From contig JADKGW010000001.1 in assembly GCA_016722075.1 (NCBI GenBank), positions 3,038,001 through 3,102,000 on the forward strand: 64,000 nt of DNA, given 5' to 3'. The DNA comes from Candidatus Kouleothrix ribensis (GTDB lineage: Bacteria > Chloroflexota > Chloroflexia > Chloroflexales > Roseiflexaceae). The notes below the pieces were generated by a model. That model saw nothing but the letters and a program-made list of their open reading frames with translations, was not told the DNA's origin and ran no database searches. Of the stretch, positions 17,119 through 26,625 are shown piece by piece. Each line of letters starts with the position of its first letter. Within the stretch, counting starts at the first letter, position 1. Made by a program: the position numbers and the translations under genes.

Positions 17119-17334
17119 ATGCTGTTCTACGGCTACGGGCTTGGACTCTACGGGCAGGTCGGCGCGGCACAGGGCGTGCTGCTCACGGTGCTGATCTTCG
17201 CGCTGCAGGTCGCCTGGAGCAGCTGGTGGCTGCGCCGCTTCCAGTTCGGCCCCGCCGAGTGGCTCTGGCGCACGCTCACCTACGGGCGCGCCCAGCCGAT
17301 GCGCCGACGCTCGGCAACCGCGCTCCAGCGTTGA
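17119..17334 (+). CDS. Stand-alone DUF418 C-terminal fragment
   Basis: Seventy-one residues starting LFYGYGLGLYGQVGAAQGV and including FALQVAWSSWWLRRFQFGPAEWLWRTLTYG match the last part of DUF418 membrane proteins, which normally exceed 350 residues. A strong ribosome site (AGGAGGA) lies 8 bp before ATG 17119, so the fragment may be translated. It would form one or two membrane helices. It probably arose by deletion of the rest of the gene. The hairpin at 17391 could terminate it. Confidence 0.65.
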   Translation: MLFYGYGLGLYGQVGAAQGVLLTVLIFALQVAWSSWWLRRFQFGPAEWLWRTLTYGRAQPMRRRSATALQR

Positions 17335-17390
17335 AGGTGCCGGCGCAGTTCGCTCGCTGCGGCGCGCATGGGCGGCCGGCCCAGATACTA

Positions 17391-17422
17391 TCGCCCCTCG
17401 CTCATACACGAGCGAGGGGCGA
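17391..17422 (+). terminator. Strong 13-bp-stem hairpin
   Basis: TCGCCCCTCGCTC pairs perfectly with GAGCGAGGGGCGA around ATACAC. It sits 57 bp after the DUF418 fragment and 155 bp before the SARP gene. No T-run follows. Confidence 0.65.
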
Positions 17423-17577
17423 GCGTGCGTAGCGATCGTCTTTGTCGTCACAGGCGGTTGACGCTGGAGCTCTCCTGCACGATGATCTCAGCCACATGCC
17501 CGATCTCGCGACCTGTCGGTTCTAATATAATTGTCCGGCAAGACCCTGAATCGGCTCGGTTGGAAGGAAGGTTGCCG

Positions 17578-20500
17578 ATGAACCAGGCTCAAGCTCGCGC
17601 AGATGTCGCACCGAACGCGCGCCTCCATCTTGCGCTACTCGGCCCGCCGTCAGTGATCTGGGCCGGCCGGCCACTGCCGATCGCCCGCCGTCAGGCTCCC
17701 GCGCTGCTCTACCGTCTCGCCACTCCCGCCGGTAGTTCCCTTCAGCCAGTTTCGCGCGACCACCTTTGTTTTCTCCTGTGGCCCGATCTGCCGCAGGCTA
17801 CCGCCCGCCGCAACCTGACCGTCGTTGTCGCCCAGCTGCGCCACGCGCTGCCGCAGAGCGACGTTCTGAACGTGACGGGCAACACCATCGGCCTGCGCGA
17901 TGAAGCCGTAACAACCGACATGGCCACGTTCGCGGCGCGCGTCCCACATGCGCTCCGCAATGGCAGCCTTGATGATCTCGCGGCGACCGTACGTTTGTAC
18001 CGTGGCCCGTTCCTCGATGGCTTCGCGCTGCCCGATGCGCCCGAGTTCGAAGCCTGGGCCGATGGCGAGCGACAGGCCTGGGAGCGCCGTTATCTCGACC
18101 TGCTTGCCACCCTCGTCGCTGGCTATCAGGCCGAGGGGGCCTACCCCGAGGCGATCGCTGCGGCGCAGCAGGCCCTGACGACCGACCCACTCGCCGAGGA
18201 GCAGCACCGCACCCTGATCGCCCTCTACGCCGCGCAGGGTGACCGCATTGCGGCCCTGCGCCAGTTCGAGCGTTGCGTGGTTCTGCTCGAGCGCGAACTC
18301 GGCGTTGAGCCGCTCCCCGAAACCCGTGCGCTCTACGAGGCCGTGCGCGATGGGCGCGCTCCGGCGTTGCCCAGCTCGGCCTCGTCTGTTGGCGCGGCGC
18401 TGGCTCGCCACGCTGCGGCGGCGAACCAGCCCATCGCCGTTACCCCGGCACGCCCCCCCGTTCCGCTCGGGAGTCTGTTCGGCCGCGACGATGAACTCGC
18501 GGCCCTGCGCGCCCTGCTCGAGTCGCCCGACGTGCGGCTGGTGACGCTGATCGGCCCCGGCGGCAGCGGCAAGACCCGCCTCGCCCTGGAGCTGGCGCGC
18601 GAGCTGACACAGCACGTTCCCGACAGCGTGGTGTTCGTGCCGCTGGCATCGCTGCGCGACCCCTCCCTGGTGCTCGAGGCGGTGGCTGACGCCTGCGGGG
18701 TCACCGGTGCCGGCCTCCCTTCGCCCGCCGCCGCGCTGCACATCGCCCTTGCCGGACGCCACATGCTGCTCATGCTCGACAACATGGAGCAGCTCCTGCC
18801 CGCCGCCCCAGCCCTGGCCGAGCTGCTCGGCGCGCTGCCGGAGCTGCGGCTCCTGGTCACCAGCCGCAACGTGCTGCACCTGTCGGGCGAGCAGGTGTTT
18901 CCCGTACGGCCGCTGCCGCTGCCCGATCTCGGCCACCTGCCCCCGCCGGAGCAGCTCGCCGCTCAGCCTGCGGTCGCGCTGCTGGTGGCCCGGACTCGAG
19001 CCTTGAACCCCCAGTTTGCGCTTTCTACCGAAAACGCCGCCGCCCTCGCCACGATCTGCGTCCGTCTCGATGGCCTTCCCCTGGCGCTGGAGCTGGCGTC
19101 CGCCCGGCTGCGCCTCATGCCCGCCCACGCACTGCTCCGGCGGCTCGACCACCGTCTGGCGCTGCTGACCCACGGGCCACAGGACCTCCCCGAGCGCCAG
19201 CGCACCCTGCGCAGCGTGATCGCCTGGAGCGAGGGGCTACTCGATAGCGCGGCCCGTACCCTCTTCGCCGCGACGGCGGTCTGCGCTGGCAGCTGGACTC
19301 TCGACGTGACGGAGGAGCTCGGACAGGCAACCGGCCACCCTGAGCTGCGCTCGCCCCAGGGCGTTCTCGATGCCGTAGCCGAGCTGGTTGACGCGAGTCT
19401 CGTGCAACAGGTGGTGGGCTCCGACGGCGAACTACGGCTGGAGCTGCTCGAAACCATTCGCGAGTACGCGCTGGAGCAGCTGGAGGCGCAAGGGGCGCTC
19501 CCTCGGCTCGTCGATGCTCACACGAAGGGCTATGCCCGTCGCGCGACCCAGGCCGTCCCTCATCTCGGCCGCGTAGAGGTCGCCGCCTGGCTGGATCGCA
19601 TCGCCGACGATGAGCCGAACATGCTTGTCGCGCTGGCGATCGCGCATGCCCGCGCCGAGCCGGAGCAGGTGCTCCAGCTGCTCGAGGCGCTGCTGCGCTT
19701 CTGGGCGATCCGCGGACAGCTCCACGAGGGCCGCTACTGGATGGAGCACGCCTTGCGGCCCCTCGCCGTAGCCGCCGCGGTAGCAGGGCACCCGGACGAA
19801 ACGGCACGTTGGCTCGCGATGGTCTGCCTGAGCACCGTCGAGATCTGTTTTTTGCAGGGCGACTACCGTGCGTCCGTTCTGTACCTGGAGGCGAGTGTAG
19901 CTTACTGGCGCGCCACGGATGAGCCAGGCTGGCTCGCGATCGCGCTGATGAAGCTCGCCGCGGCCTACAGCATGGCCGGCGATGTTGCGGCCGTGGCAGC
20001 CCCACTTGCCGAGGGCGAACGGCTCGCGCAAGACACCGACCACGCTGCGGCGCGGGCGTGGCTGGCACTGAGCTCCGGCCGGGACGCACGACACCGGGGG
20101 CGGCCGCGCGAGGCCAGGCGCTGGCTGAGCGAGGCGGCGCGGTACTACCGGGCCGCAGGCGATCAGTGGTTCCTGGGGCACATACTGCTCGATCTGACGC
20201 CGATCTTGCTGATCCTGGGCGCAGAGCAAGAGGCCGAGGCCCATGCGGTGGAGGCCCTCGCGATCGCCCGGCAGCTGCGGAGCCAGAGCGTGATCGCGCA
20301 GGCCCTGAACGAGCTAGGCGAGATTGCGCGCTACCAGGGGCGCGATCAGGAGGCCGAGGCGCAGTACCGGGAGTGCCTGCTCATGCTGCGTCGCATGGGC
20401 AGCCAGGCTGAGGAGCCGCGCCTACGCCATAATCTGGCCCAGCTCGCGCTGCGCCGGGGCGAGCTTGCGGCCGCCGCCATGGGCTTCGCTCAGAGTCTGG

Positions 20501-20820
20501 CCGCGTTCGCCGCGTCACGGATCGAGCGGGGCGTGATGGAGGGCCTGGTTGCGCTGGGGGCGGTGGCGACGGAGCTGCACCGTCCACTGGATGCAGCGCA
20601 GCTCTGGGGCGCCGCCGCTGAAGTCAGTGCCCAGGAGGGCTGGGATCTCTGGCCCGCAGACCAGCTGGCGTACGCGAGCGCCGTGGCCCGGGCGCGGGCC
20701 GCGAGCGAGCCCCGCGCGTTCGAGGCGGCGTGGCAGGATGGACGCGCCCTATCGGTGGAGGCGGTCCGCGCGCTTGCGGTTGAGGTGGCGGAGCAAGCAC
20801 CTGCGGCAATGGTGGGCTAG
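17578..20820 (+). CDS. SARP/BTAD-type STAND regulator with NB-ARC-like ATPase and TPR region
   Basis: The chosen ATG 17578 follows GGAAGGAAGG and gives 1080 residues. Residues 15-110 form the OmpR-like DNA-binding start (LHLALLGPPSVIWAGRPLPI, DHLCFLLWPDLPQATARRNL). Residues 115-260 are the bacterial transcriptional activator domain (YRGPFLDGFALPDAPEFEAW and helical repeats). The NB-ARC ATPase follows: Walker A GPGGSGKT near residue 325, Walker B HMLLMLDNMEQLLP, sensor LLVTSRNVLHLSGEQ and GLPLALELASARLRL. The last 400 residues are TPR-like helices. AfsR/SARP proteins bind DNA direct repeats and activate adjacent metabolic genes in response to an unknown signal; the ATPase acts as a switch. The upstream metabolic genes are plausible targets. 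Confidence 0.9.
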   Translation: MNQAQARADVAPNARLHLALLGPPSVIWAGRPLPIARRQAPALLYRLATPAGSSLQPVSRDHLCFLLWPDLPQATARRNLTVVVAQLRHALPQSDVLNVTGNTIGLRDEAVTTDMATFAARVPHALRNGSLDDLAATVRLYRGPFLDGFALPDAPEFEAWADGERQAWERRYLDLLATLVAGYQAEGAYPEAIAAAQQALTTDPLAEEQHRTLIALYAAQGDRIAALRQFERCVVLLERELGVEPLPETRALYEAVRDGRAPALPSSASSVGAALARHAAAANQPIAVTPARPPVPLGSLFGRDDELAALRALLESPDVRLVTLIGPGGSGKTRLALELARELTQHVPDSVVFVPLASLRDPSLVLEAVADACGVTGAGLPSPAAALHIALAGRHMLLMLDNMEQLLPAAPALAELLGALPELRLLVTSRNVLHLSGEQVFPVRPLPLPDLGHLPPPEQLAAQPAVALLVARTRALNPQFALSTENAAALATICVRLDGLPLALELASARLRLMPAHALLRRLDHRLALLTHGPQDLPERQRTLRSVIAWSEGLLDSAARTLFAATAVCAGSWTLDVTEELGQATGHPELRSPQGVLDAVAELVDASLVQQVVGSDGELRLELLETIREYALEQLEAQGALPRLVDAHTKGYARRATQAVPHLGRVEVAAWLDRIADDEPNMLVALAIAHARAEPEQVLQLLEALLRFWAIRGQLHEGRYWMEHALRPLAVAAAVAGHPDETARWLAMVCLSTVEICFLQGDYRASVLYLEASVAYWRATDEPGWLAIALMKLAAAYSMAGDVAAVAAPLAEGERLAQDTDHAAARAWLALSSGRDARHRGRPREARRWLSEAARYYRAAGDQWFLGHILLDLTPILLILGAEQEAEAHAVEALAIARQLRSQSVIAQALNELGEIARYQGRDQEAEAQYRECLLMLRRMGSQAEEPRLRHNLAQLALRRGELAAAAMGFAQSLAAFAASRIERGVMEGLVALGAVATELHRPLDAAQLWGAAAEVSAQEGWDLWPADQLAYASAVARARAASEPRAFEAAWQDGRALSVEAVRALAVEVAEQAPAAMVG

Positions 20821-21001
20821 TTGCCGCAGCCGAAACCGTTCTGGGGCGGCATCCCTCTTCTGTCACCCTAAGAATATCATTGCTCAAGCGTGGATTGGGA
20901 ATGCTCACGACGATGCACGGTCTGGCATCGCTTTGACGTCAACGTTGTGGTAGCCGGCGTTCCACCAACGACCATCTTCCTTGTTGGCAGCCAGGCTATG
21001 G

Positions 21002-21436
21002 TCATCGCCGGCCAATCACGCTGTTGGGCGCGCCGCTCGGAGCGAGCAACGTCACGTCGAGCAGAATCTCCGCTACCGCCCTCGGCTGGGTGATCATGGC
21101 ATCGTGCCCACCCGTGAGCAGCGAGTACCAGCGGAAGCCCTGCCGCTTCGCCCGCTCGGCGGCTTCCACGAACCACGGAAGCTCGGTCAGCTGAAGGTAC
21201 GTTTTGGCAAACGACTCGTACCACTGGGCGGACAACTGCACGGGCTGAGTCAACGTCCGGTATGGCTGGTCGCCTAAGCGCGCGTCGGCCCACGCGATGT
21301 CGCGCGCATCGGTAAGCCCAAACGCGCGGCTGGTGCCCATCGGCGGAACACGCCAGCCGTCGTCTCGCGTTGGGAGCATAGGGGCGTAGTCTGCCACAGC
21401 CTTCCCGCTCTCTGGCAGAAAGGCATCCAGAAACAC
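21002..21436 (-). pseudogene. C-terminal part of an esterase-like alpha/beta hydrolase
   Basis: The frame begins mid-domain with MFLDAFLPESGKAVADYAP, which in intact relatives (such as the gene at 42275) follows the nucleophile elbow. It contains the lid region and ends with the catalytic-His region FRWYSLLTGGHDAMITQPRAVAEILL. The front 80 or so residues, including the HGG oxyanion loop and the GHSYGG serine, are missing: the upstream sequence in all minus frames lacks them. It is therefore 5'-truncated and catalytically dead. Confidence 0.8.
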
Positions 21437-21607
21437 CAGGTGTTCATGTCAACCTCCCCTTTTGAACTACTCACAAGTGGTTCTGTGGCGGCACACGCTG
21501 CCACAGGCTAGCGGCGGCTCCTCGCTTCAAGCGATAAACCAGCGTGAGTGTACGCGCTCGGGCTTGACAGATTGTCGACACGTCCGCCGTATCGTTCAGG
21601 TTAGCCG

Positions 21608-22249
21608 TCAATAGGTTGTCTGGTAACCGTTCACGGCCACGCCAGAACGGGGTGAGTTGACAGGCGCTGGAAACGCTGGCAGACTCGCGCCTATGGATGA
21701 TCTGCCGCAGCGATTGGGGATCCCCGAAGCCGATTGGGCGCGCACCCCGGCGAGCGTCACCTTGCCGGAGTTGAGCAGTGTGCGCAGCTCGGTCAGGGCG
21801 GCCGTGTCGGTCGCGCTGCGGGCGCTGGTGCGCAGGTGGTAGCGGCGCGTCGTCTCGCCCCGGCGCGTCCAGACCAGCCAGCCGGCCTGCTCCAGTTCGG
21901 TCAGCCGGCGCTCGATACTGCGGCGCGTCGCCGGCTGCCAGGTCTCCGCCTGCGTCGCTTTGTCGGTGATGGTCGTGCCCATCAGCTCCTGCAGCAGCTC
22001 GATCACCGGCGGCTCGTGCAGGAACCAGAGCCGGTGCAGCACACACCACAGCCGGAAGGCCGGGTGGCTCACCTGTGGTATTGGTGTATCTGAGGTTCCC
22101 CAGCGCCTTCGCATGCTATAGCCAAACGCCCCAGCTAGTCCTGTCAATGCCGTGAGCATATTGAGCCCTGTTACCCAAAGCGCGGATGTCTCTTGACTAC
22201 AATACTCGCAAACAGGCCCAGCAAGAAAGCCCCGCCGGTGATCGCCCAA
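21608..22249 (-). CDS. Winged-helix-like DNA-binding protein, uncertain start
   Basis: The central part of this 213-residue frame looks genuine: FRLWCVLHRLWFLHEPPVIE, LLQELMGTTI, then RRSIERRLTELEQAGWLVWT and RRGETTRRYHL, a recognition helix and wing pattern. The N-terminal 50 residues include a hydrophobic stretch (LNMLTALTGLAGAFGYSM) that may be a membrane segment or an artefact of a start chosen too far upstream. The last 45 residues are of low quality, suggesting a damaged 3' end. Replication or regulatory winged helices of this type occur on mobile elements. Function is otherwise unknown. Confidence 0.45.
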   Translation of the reverse strand: MGDHRRGFLAGPVCEYCSQETSALWVTGLNMLTALTGLAGAFGYSMRRRWGTSDTPIPQVSHPAFRLWCVLHRLWFLHEPPVIELLQELMGTTITDKATQAETWQPATRRSIERRLTELEQAGWLVWTRRGETTRRYHLRTSARSATDTAALTELRTLLNSGKVTLAGVRAQSASGIPNRCGRSSIGASLPAFPAPVNSPRSGVAVNGYQTTY

Positions 22250-22288
22250 GCAGAATAGCGGGTTCGCCGTTGTAGCGTAGCAGAATGG

Positions 22289-22897
22289 CTAATGTTCCGT
22301 CAGGCGAAACGCCGTTTGCGCATGGAAGAAACTATTTTCATCCCCGATAATGAGCATTGTTGGCCACCCACCCTCCGTACTGATAAGTAACGGTTCTTCC
22401 GCATCAGCGGGCAGATCAAAGCCGATGTGATGCGTTACGGGCTGGCCGACAACGAGAGGTTGATTCCAAAACTGATTGAGGAGTGTGCTATCAGTAGTAG
22501 TGGTTGCGCTAGGTGTGGCGTACACCTGTGTGGGGTGAAAGGTTCGCTCTTGACGATCAACGATCCGGAACGCGAGATGATCTGGACGCTGTGTTCTCCC
22601 ACGCCCTGCATTCCGAATTTGAACGGTGACCACATATCCATGATCGGGTCGTCGTGCAACTTGGAGTACACTCACGCAGATATCATCAAAGCAGTGCTCC
22701 TGCCCAGCTTCCAGGATGCGCGGTGAGCTGGTCAATGAGACGAGTAGTAGGGCAACCATATATCCGCACAGCCCGAAACCCAGCAGGCGCGCAGTCTTCC
22801 AAACACGACGATACTGCTTGGTAACAAGCTGGTAGAACAATCTGATCAGGGCAATGAGCAATCCAATACAACCGATCAGAAATGCCAAGATTCCCAT
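22289..22897 (-). CDS. Membrane-anchored hypothetical protein
   Basis: The 202-residue protein has two N-terminal membrane helices (ILAFLIGCIGLLIALIRLFY; LLGFGLCGYMVALLLVSL). An exported domain of about 135 residues follows, opening with two cysteines (EHCFDDICVSVLQVARRP). Strand patterns such as YVVTVQIRNAGRG and HLAFRIVDRQERTFHPTQVY, then QPVTHHIGFDLPADAEEPLL, resemble DUF4352-like immunoglobulin-type domains. Function is unknown. A 52-residue membrane protein gene lies 21 bp upstream on the same strand, so they probably form an operon. Confidence 0.7.
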   Translation of the reverse strand: MGILAFLIGCIGLLIALIRLFYQLVTKQYRRVWKTARLLGFGLCGYMVALLLVSLTSSPRILEAGQEHCFDDICVSVLQVARRPDHGYVVTVQIRNAGRGRTQRPDHLAFRIVDRQERTFHPTQVYATPSATTTTDSTLLNQFWNQPLVVGQPVTHHIGFDLPADAEEPLLISTEGGWPTMLIIGDENSFFHAQTAFRLTEH

Positions 22898-22918
22898 ATG
22901 TCACCTCGCTCGTTCGGG

Positions 22919-23077
22919 TTATTGTCTGCGGGCGCGCGCCAAGAAGATGACTGCGATGGTGAAGAAAACGATCCCCCCAGCCACGAATATCAGCGACTGA
23001 TTCGTCCATCCCAGGACAAATAAGCCAATCGCGAGGAGCAGCATCCCAGCCGATGCCACACGCTGACGATTTTCCAT
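22919..23077 (-). CDS. 52-residue membrane protein
   Basis: ATG 23077 to TAA 22919 encodes MENRQRVASAGMLLLAIGLF, then VLGWTNQSLIFVAGGIVFFT and IAVIFLARARRQ. There are two hydrophobic helices with a short turn, a positive C-terminus and no cysteine. GGTGG upstream is a weak ribosome site. It precedes the 202-residue membrane protein by 21 bp, so a small partner or leader role is possible. Family unknown. Confidence 0.6.
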   Translation of the reverse strand: MENRQRVASAGMLLLAIGLFVLGWTNQSLIFVAGGIVFFTIAVIFLARARRQ

Positions 23078-23248
23078 TGGGATCCACCCTTCTCAACCAT
23101 TGGTACAGGTCAGCCTGCACAAGCAGCTGTTCATATGAGTCAAACACCGGCCAATGACGGTATGTGTCAATCCTTGCCGCCGTGACGTGTCTCGGCTTGT
23201 GAAGCATGCTGGTGCGTACCCGTGCGACGCTCGCACAATGGCAAGAAT

Positions 23249-23635
23249 CTACCAATCAACCCAAGCACTGATCAGCGTTTCATTGCTATCGTAGAGCGCG
23301 ACATCATTACAGAGGGTATCTTCAAAGATAGGGTCAGGCCCTTGGTGGGGGAACAGACGGATTTCACCAGGAGCGAGAACAATTCCTTGCAGACAACAGT
23401 GGCGCTGCTGCTATCGCTCACTGGCCACCGCTCAACCAGTCAGGTCAACTGAAGTGGCACTCACATTTTGGAGGATCACCAGTTCAGGAATACTCCGTTT
23501 ATCAACGGCGAGGATGTTGATCGGCCAATTTGATGCACCGGTGCGAAGCTCATTCCCCAGTAGGCCAAGCCGGATGCTGGGGTGCCCAAACGCTTGACTG
23601 CGATTCAACTCCATGCGCCGACGTTCAAAGTACAT
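23249..23635 (-). pseudogene. Lamin-tail domain (LTD) remnant with two premature stops
   Basis: One minus frame reads PELVILQNVSATSVDLTG, then TGA (23432-23434) exactly where LTD proteins have Trp (LTGW). It continues AVASER, TAG (23411-23413), and then GIVLAPGEIRLFPHQGPDP and NDVALYDSNETLISAWVDW to a stop at 23249. The strand pattern and the final 'VALYDSNETLISAW' are hallmarks of the LTD immunoglobulin-like fold of secreted bacterial proteins. Two nonsense codons in an otherwise preserved frame indicate recent decay. The N-terminal part before 23635 is not recoverable. Confidence 0.68.
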
Positions 23636-24020
23636 TTGGTGTGAGTGTAATGATCAACCGCTGCTCCACACGCGTTCGCTACAGCGACGCGCCCTACTGT
23701 AAGGTAGCACCGCGTGGAATGTGCTTCAAGCACTCACGTGCGAGAAACCTTACTAGATTGCAAGCAACGGTTCGATAGACGTGCGCAGTATCGGCATGCT
23801 CACGTTTAACAAGGCGCGCGTGAGCAAGAGCCGCGTCACTGAGATTGGGCTGGAGGATCAGCAGTTGACGAGGAAAGCAGCTTGGGCCGCCCCACATGAT
23901 TCAGGCAGTCGCGCTCCAGCAAGTCCAATTTCAACCGCCACCAGATAACCAGAACGGATTTCTGGAATCGTGTACTCGTTCCACTGATGGCGATTCGTAG
24001 GTTATGCATACGCACATTTG
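23636..24020. other. Degraded region with protein-like fragments, no intact gene
   Basis: Minus-strand frames contain short protein-like runs such as WNEYTIPEIRSGYLVAVEIG near 23980-23920 and NLSDAALAHARLVKREHADT near 23850-23800. Neither has a start, ribosome site or recognisable family. They may be upstream parts of the decayed LTD protein. Confidence 0.3.
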
Positions 24021-24037
24021 GGTACGCTTAGCGTACC
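24021..24037 (-). terminator. Palindrome holding the stop codon of the beta-helix surface protein
   Basis: GGTACGC-TTA-GCGTACC is a perfect 7-bp stem with a 3-nt loop. On the minus strand the loop is TAA, the stop codon of the gene ending at 24028. The hairpin is short and lacks a T-run, so termination is possible but unproven. Confidence 0.45.
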
Positions 24038-26625
24038 ACGACTGGTAGGCTGATCTTCCAACTGCCACCCACAAGAGCAAATGTACCAAACTGTTTGGTG
24101 TCTGCAACAACGGTCCGACTGCTTATGTTTATATGACTCGGCAATTCAATCCAGACACCACGTTCCTGATTGTAGTACAACAGTTGCAGGCTGGTTGGAG
24201 GCACATTGTCAGGTAATACCTTATAACTGATGTTTAGGCTAAAGGCTACCCCAACTGGCACATCGGATGGCGTTGGCACGGTGGTGCGTGTGCCAGTCGG
24301 CAGTTGATGGGCTTGCAAGCTAAAGCTATTGATCGGAATCCGCCCGATCGGCAGGCGGGTAGGTGGGTTATCATGTGGAATATATTCGAGGATTGCGGGA
24401 ATCGCGAGGCTCCCCGCAGGGAAGATGCTGGTAACGATGCCTTGTGCGGAGGTAAGCCCCACTGGGAAACGTGTACTGAATGGGAGTGCTATCATCGTTG
24501 TTGTTACCGCATTGTATTCATAGGCTCCACTATCCGAGCGGCTAGAGTTCGGCCGCAATACGCCACGCTGATCCGTTGCTGTCGTCAGCTTCGTAGCTGT
24601 GTCGATTGCTTGGCTGCCATACAAGAGCGCGTGTGTTGGCGTTGGGCCACCATTATCTTGCAGTATGCTCAGATTCGGATCAGTATTTGGTTTATCCGAT
24701 GGGCTAGTGAAACCGCAGGTGTTCTGGCTTTCGATATTATTACCCAGCGAGATTATCCCATTCGTATTTTCACATGGCGTTGGGCCAACGAGGATGCTTG
24801 AAAGGGCCTGGAAATTGGTTTGGTTATTGCGTATCACAAAGCGCGCCAGCAATGGTGCACTGCTTGCAGACACAACCGTGCTGTTAAACAACCCAAGTGC
24901 CCCCTGATTGCTATCGATTTCGGTACCTTGGAAATTGAGCAAATCCACCGTATAGAGATTATGCTCATTGCTAGAGATAGTGCTATTCACAAATACGGCA
25001 ATCGCATTTTGGGCATTGATCCCGCCGCCAGTGATAGCGTAGACATTTGCATAGATACTGCTTTGGCTGAAATAGGCAGCGCCATTGGGCTCCACATGAA
25101 CGCCTGCGCCACGCTCGGCATAATTGTTGCTAATATCGAGCATGCTCCCATGGAGCGTGCCTTTGACAAAGATACCACCACCATTGCGCGTATTACTGGA
25201 GCTATCGAGTGGTGCTGCGCCGTTCTGAACTGCAAAGCGGATCATGGTTACATCGGCGTTATCGGTGATCGTGACACCACGTTGCCCAAGTGGCGGTGCC
25301 ACCGACAGGATTCGCCCGTTAATGGTACTCATACCAGTTTGGTTGGTAAAAGAACTGTTCCAGCCACCGGAAAGAATAAGCTTCTTCGTAATGCGTACCA
25401 CTTCATCACCACTAGCGCTGGCATAGTTGGCAGTAGCAACATAGATCAAATCACCGCTACTTGCTTTGGAGATTGCACCATTGATCGTTTGACATGGCGC
25501 CACGATCTGGTTACATGGATTGGCATCACTCCCAGTTGGCGTAACATACCATGGGCCGGTCAGTGCATCAAAGGCTTGCTGCACCTCTACGGCACCACTA
25601 TCGCAGTGTGTGCCAAACGGGCGTGGCTGCCCACGCTGATCAATAGATGGGCAGGTGTCGGGGTTCGCCAGATCGAGCGCTGGGCTACCTGCAAGCGGAG
25701 CATGGGTCTGAGTTGGGCCGCCATTTTGTTGAAGGCTGCCAAGTACCGGGTTCGTAGCATTCTTATCGCTGGCCTGTGACAATGCACAACTCGTGTCACT
25801 GGCAATATTGTTCCCAGCAGAAGTAAGGCTACCAACACAGGCAACGCCTATGGTACCAGCGCCAAGAATAGAATTTTGCACACTGATGCTGCCAACGGCA
25901 CCACCGGGACCTGTTGCATTCCAAATCGCATTCCCACCACCGTCAGCAGCATTATTCGCAAGAGTCGAATTGAGGAGCATTATGCTGCTGAGATTATTAT
26001 AAATAGCGCCGCCCCCAAGACTTCCAGTATTCGAACTGAGCGTCGCATTTACCAACTGATTGGTAGCTCCTCCAAGTGCTGGTGATAGTGTGTAGATCGC
26101 CCCGCCACGCTCAGCCTGATTTTCACTCAGGGTCACCCCATTAAGCGTCAGGGTACCGCTATTATGAATTGCCCCGCCTCGTTGGGCTTGGTTGTTCCGC
26201 ACTGTTACATTGTTTAGCTGAAGTGTACCCGCGTTCAGAATCGCACCGCCATCGCCAGAACCAGCATTCCCTCCAATGAGAGTCAGGCCTTGAAGCGTGA
26301 GCGATCCACCCGCTTGAACAGAAAAGATGCGAGTCGCTGGTGAGGCAGCGGTAGCAGAAAACGTAATCTGGCCAGCACCATCGATTAGGACATTCGTCGT
26401 AATCAGTTTTTCTGAGTTGACGGTAATGGTTGCCACACCGCCACAATCGAAGAAGATCAACCCACCAGTAGCAAGCGCAGCATCGAATGCTGCTTCAGTG
26501 CAACTTGTCGCCATGCCATTGCCCACCACTTCGGCAGCAGTGCTGACCGAAATCGGTAATACGAAACTGATCAGCGCGAGCAACACAATCGTTGCGCAAG
26601 AACGTAACCGTTTCTGCTGAAGCAT
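24028..26625 (-). CDS. Secreted right-handed beta-helix protein with choice-of-anchor Q type repeats
   Basis: ATG 26625, preceded by AGAAGGGGGC, is preferred over 26658 and gives 865 residues. It starts with a signal peptide (LRSCATIVLLALISFVLPIS). Residues 30-230 contain many short repeats of the type GGAILNAGTLQLNNVTVRNN and RGGAIHNSGTLTLNGVTLSE, the ladder of a parallel beta-helix as in Pmp-like adhesins. Two 'GSPALDLANPDTC..DQRG..SGAVE' modules (near residues 325 and 675) match the choice-of-anchor Q pattern. A second helix and an immunoglobulin-like end domain follow. The tail SWKISLPVVVR resembles the short tail of many Chloroflexota surface proteins. It is probably an adhesin or glycan-binding surface protein. 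Confidence 0.85.
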   Translation of the reverse strand: MLQQKRLRSCATIVLLALISFVLPISVSTAAEVVGNGMATSCTEAAFDAALATGGLIFFDCGGVATITVNSEKLITTNVLIDGAGQITFSATAASPATRIFSVQAGGSLTLQGLTLIGGNAGSGDGGAILNAGTLQLNNVTVRNNQAQRGGAIHNSGTLTLNGVTLSENQAERGGAIYTLSPALGGATNQLVNATLSSNTGSLGGGAIYNNLSSIMLLNSTLANNAADGGGNAIWNATGPGGAVGSISVQNSILGAGTIGVACVGSLTSAGNNIASDTSCALSQASDKNATNPVLGSLQQNGGPTQTHAPLAGSPALDLANPDTCPSIDQRGQPRPFGTHCDSGAVEVQQAFDALTGPWYVTPTGSDANPCNQIVAPCQTINGAISKASSGDLIYVATANYASASGDEVVRITKKLILSGGWNSSFTNQTGMSTINGRILSVAPPLGQRGVTITDNADVTMIRFAVQNGAAPLDSSSNTRNGGGIFVKGTLHGSMLDISNNYAERGAGVHVEPNGAAYFSQSSIYANVYAITGGGINAQNAIAVFVNSTISSNEHNLYTVDLLNFQGTEIDSNQGALGLFNSTVVSASSAPLLARFVIRNNQTNFQALSSILVGPTPCENTNGIISLGNNIESQNTCGFTSPSDKPNTDPNLSILQDNGGPTPTHALLYGSQAIDTATKLTTATDQRGVLRPNSSRSDSGAYEYNAVTTTMIALPFSTRFPVGLTSAQGIVTSIFPAGSLAIPAILEYIPHDNPPTRLPIGRIPINSFSLQAHQLPTGTRTTVPTPSDVPVGVAFSLNISYKVLPDNVPPTSLQLLYYNQERGVWIELPSHINISSRTVVADTKQFGTFALVGGSWKISLPVVVR

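Noticed and set aside
17650..19173. A 507-codon minus-strand frame
   Set aside because: Antisense to the SARP regulator; no domain pattern, strongly biased residue composition.
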